A stretch of 8,529 nucleotides of DNA from Gammaproteobacteria bacterium (GTDB lineage: Bacteria > Pseudomonadota > Gammaproteobacteria > UBA9214), in the NCBI GenBank assembly GCA_030599705.1, contig JAUVNM010000056.1, positions 1 through 8,529 of the forward strand, read 5' to 3'. The position numbers and the translations under genes were made by a program. Shown here piece after piece: positions 7,133 to 8,529 of this stretch; within the stretch, counting starts at the first letter, position 1; every line of letters starts with the position of its first letter. Below the pieces are notes generated by a model. It was given only the letters and a program-made list of their open reading frames with translations. It ran no database searches and was not told the DNA's origin.

Positions 7133-7140
7133 CTCCCCCC

Positions 7141-7160
7141 GGGTTGCATTCCTGCAACCC
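7141..7160 (+). other. Hairpin after yciK, possible weak terminator
   Basis: GGGTTGCA (7141-7148) and TGCAACCC (7153-7160) form a perfect 8-bp stem with a TTCC loop, extendable by CC/GG with one bulge. It lies just after the yciK stop codon, where the operon should end, but no T-run follows. It may stabilise the 3' end or help a Rho-dependent stop rather than act as an intrinsic terminator. Confidence 0.45.
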
Positions 7161-7206
7161 CGGTCACACCGAAAGCAGAACACAATCACAGAATCACTAC
7201 GCCCGG

Positions 7207-7212
7207 TATATT
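7207..7212 (+). promoter_or_regulatory. Possible -10 element for the unknown gene
   Basis: TATATT matches five of six bases of the sigma-70 -10 consensus in an otherwise GC-rich region, 58 bp before the ATG at 7270. No good -35 is found at the usual distance. It overlaps the first of two palindromes, as a repressed promoter might. Confidence 0.3.
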
Positions 7213-7249
7213 ACGATGCGTAATAACCTGGTTTTGACTGCAGGTTATT
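7209..7249. promoter_or_regulatory. Two overlapping palindromes upstream of the unknown gene
   Basis: TATTACG (7209-7215) and CGTAATA (7219-7225) are exact reverse complements around ATG. AATAACCTG (7222-7230) and CAGGTTATT (7241-7249) form a second exact 9-bp dyad with a 10-base spacer. The two share bases 7222-7225, so as RNA hairpins they would exclude each other; as DNA they look like adjacent operator half-sites. The arms are AT-rich compared with the surroundings. No regulator is known to me for these sites. Confidence 0.5.
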
Positions 7250-7269
7250 TGCCACAGAGAGGCGGCCGT

Positions 7270-7836
7270 ATGAATGTAAAACCCGCAAAAATGCATCTGC
7301 GACGTGAGGTGCTGCCCGCCTGGAAGCTCAGGTTCTTTGAAGTCGGGATACTCGACAAGGTACCGGAATTTGACGCCTACTACATCGGTACTGACTGGAT
7401 CTACCATGCCGCGCTGGATCCCGACCCGGTAAAAACCGAGTGGTCGATTTCCCGCAAGAAAATACTCAAGTCATGGATAGGCGCACATCCGGGGACACGG
7501 CCCTATGCATGGTGGTGTTTCGATGCTCCCGATGCCCGGCTGCGTGTCGGCGGGACGGGCACACCCAAGCATGAAGTACTGCAGTATGCAGCCGCCTATA
7601 TGTTCGGCATTCCCAGGTACTGGATCACGCAACAGGACACCGAAATACCGGGAAGGTTCGGCTTCAAGGGAAATCCGGTTGATAGCAACAATCCCCCGCT
7701 GTTCGAAAGCCAGGCGGCCTACCTTGACCGGCACGGGCTGTTGACGGAACTGGAAAGAAAGATGCTGCCGCAGCATGCCTTCGATCTCGAGGCCGTTATC
7801 TTCGGGAATAGCTTGCCCGAAGTCAGGCACAAGTAA
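7270..7836 (+). CDS. Protein of unknown function, resembling phage-associated orphan proteins
   Basis: I cannot name a family for this 188-residue protein. The start at ATG 7270 is preceded by GAGAGG (7257-7262) at 7 nt; in-frame codons at 7144 and 7216 fall in the hairpin and palindromes of the leader and are less likely. There is no signal peptide or membrane segment. It is rich in aromatic residues: W18, W43, W58, W69, W81, W82 and W118. Notable stretches are RPYAWWCFDAP (77-87), GGTGTPKHEVL (94-104), a region with FGIPRYWI (112-119), and PPLFESQAAYLDRHGLLTE (142-160). From memory, RPWAWW, GGTGTP and FES-AAYL-RHGLL patterns occur in uncharacterised proteins near prophage packaging genes; this is recollection, not a search. 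No other phage gene is in the window. It stands alone behind its own leader, 7 nt from a convergent gene. The coding evidence is good; the function is unknown. Confidence 0.8.
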   Translation: MNVKPAKMHLRREVLPAWKLRFFEVGILDKVPEFDAYYIGTDWIYHAALDPDPVKTEWSISRKKILKSWIGAHPGTRPYAWWCFDAPDARLRVGGTGTPKHEVLQYAAAYMFGIPRYWITQQDTEIPGRFGFKGNPVDSNNPPLFESQAAYLDRHGLLTELERKMLPQHAFDLEAVIFGNSLPEVRHK

Positions 7837-7838
7837 CC

Positions 7839-7854
7839 CTGCATTATTGTGCAG
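7839..7854. repeat. Short inverted repeat between convergent genes
   Basis: CTGCA (7839-7843) and TGCAG (7850-7854) are reverse complements around a six-base TTATTG centre that includes the stop codon of the minus-strand glycosylase. It is too short and lacks T-runs, so it is at best a minor 3'-end structure. The gap between the two stop codons is only 7 nt. Confidence 0.25.
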
Positions 7855-8503
7855 ACGGGCAGCACCGTTCCAGGACACATTCCGCACACCGGGGCCTGAC
7901 ACGGCAAATGTCCTTGGCGTGCCTGACGATCAGGGCATGGTATTCGTTGAATAACGGCGCGTTGGACCCGAGCACACGCTCGATGGCCAGGCGCATGACA
8001 TCGTACTCCTCCTCCCCGGTAAACAGCCCGAGGCGCGCGAACAACCGGCGCGTGTAGGCATCGATGACAAACACCGGTCGACCGAAGGCATACAACAGGA
8101 TATCGTCGGCCGTCTCCCTGCCGACCCCGTTCACACCCAGCAGGGCCAGCCGCAACGCCCCGGTCTCCATGCGCTCCAGGACCCCGTAACCACCTGCCTG
8201 CAGGTACCAGCGACAGAAGTTTTTCAGGCGCATTGCCTTGACGTTGAAGTAACCGGACGGCCGCAGCCAGCCGGCCAGGTGGTCGTTGCGGGAAGCGACG
8301 ATGGCGGCCGCATCGAGCTTGTTCCTGGCCACCAGGTTACCGATGGCCTTCTCGACATTGGACCAGGCCGTGTTCTGGGTCAGCACGGCCCCGACCATGA
8401 TTTCAAACGGCGTCTCGCCCGGCCACCAGTGTTGCGGGCCATGGTGTGCATGCAGCACGTCGAAGACACTGCGCAGCTGTGCGCGGGAATACTGTTTGGT
8501 CAC
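7844..8503 (-). CDS. Endonuclease III-like HhH-GPD DNA glycosylase (MagIII-related type)
   Basis: This 219-residue protein belongs to the helix-hairpin-helix GPD base-excision glycosylases. FEIMVGAVLTQNTAWSNVEKA (33-53) is the typical N-terminal helix region. The hairpin is LLGVNGVGRETAD (121-133), and D148 in VIDAYTRR is the catalytic aspartate. At the position of the Nth catalytic lysine (GVGRKTA) there is E130, so a beta-lyase activity like that of Nth is not expected; the related Helicobacter MagIII is a monofunctional 3-methyladenine glycosylase. C200, C206, C209 and C214/C215 could hold a 4Fe-4S cluster with spacing close to the Nth pattern (x6, x2, x5). The start is GTG at 8503; a stop lies eight codons upstream in frame and no ATG is available. 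No Shine-Dalgarno sequence is seen. The substrate is not determined; alkylated purines are the best guess. Confidence 0.87.
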   Translation of the reverse strand: MTKQYSRAQLRSVFDVLHAHHGPQHWWPGETPFEIMVGAVLTQNTAWSNVEKAIGNLVARNKLDAAAIVASRNDHLAGWLRPSGYFNVKAMRLKNFCRWYLQAGGYGVLERMETGALRLALLGVNGVGRETADDILLYAFGRPVFVIDAYTRRLFARLGLFTGEEEYDVMRLAIERVLGSNAPLFNEYHALIVRHAKDICRVRPRCAECVLERCCPSAQ

Positions 8504-8529
8504 AATTTCGAATATTAAAGGGTATTAAA

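Noticed and set aside
7234..7239. TTGACT as a -35 promoter element
   Set aside because: The hexamer is near consensus, but 17 bp downstream is GAGAGG, the ribosome binding site, not a -10 sequence.
7144..7269. An N-terminal extension of the unknown protein from 7144 or 7216
   Set aside because: The region holds the post-yciK hairpin and the palindromes, the encoded peptide is low in complexity, and a good ribosome binding site precedes ATG 7270.

Overview
The window looks like core chromosome of a GC-rich gammaproteobacterium. The chain mtaD-ubiG-mupP(gph)-yciK with mtnA nearby is the arrangement I recall from Pseudomonas aeruginosa and relatives. The added rmuC, a barrel-less OmpA protein and an MscS channel would suit a Chromatiales or other sulfur-oxidiser-like lineage, but that placement is inference.

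Layout: (1) 1-638, minus strand: the N-terminal ~212 residues of mtnA, running off the left edge. (2) 639-809: a divergent intergenic region with a strong dyad just upstream of the mtnA ribosome binding site and several short repeats. (3) 810-1488: a monocistronic ompA-type gene closed by a textbook intrinsic terminator. (4) 1507-7132: a tightly packed co-directional block, mscS, mtaD, ubiG, mupP/gph, rmuC, yciK, with spacings of 7, -8, 17, 14 and 4 nt, almost certainly one transcript. (5) 7133-7269: a short spacer with a hairpin and two overlapping palindromes. (6) 7270-7836: a gene of unknown function resembling orphan phage-associated proteins. (7) 7844-8503, minus strand: a convergent endonuclease III-like DNA glycosylase. 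No intergenic stretch exceeds 300 bases. I see no tRNA, rRNA, CRISPR array or insertion sequence.

How the genes fit together: MtaD and MtnA are both steps of methylthioadenosine salvage. MtaD may also deaminate S-adenosylhomocysteine, the by-product of UbiG, the ubiquinone methyltransferase whose gene overlaps mtaD. The HAD phosphatase is probably MupP, which acts in peptidoglycan recycling, and the OmpA-type protein should bind peptidoglycan. MscS protects the envelope against osmotic downshock. RmuC and the glycosylase concern DNA stability.

Most of the window is ordinary housekeeping sequence. The parts least explained are the palindrome-rich leader and the unknown gene at 7209-7836, the substituted active-site positions in the YciK-like and glycosylase proteins, and the terminator placed directly in front of the mscS ribosome binding site. 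I do not see a clear new multi-gene system.
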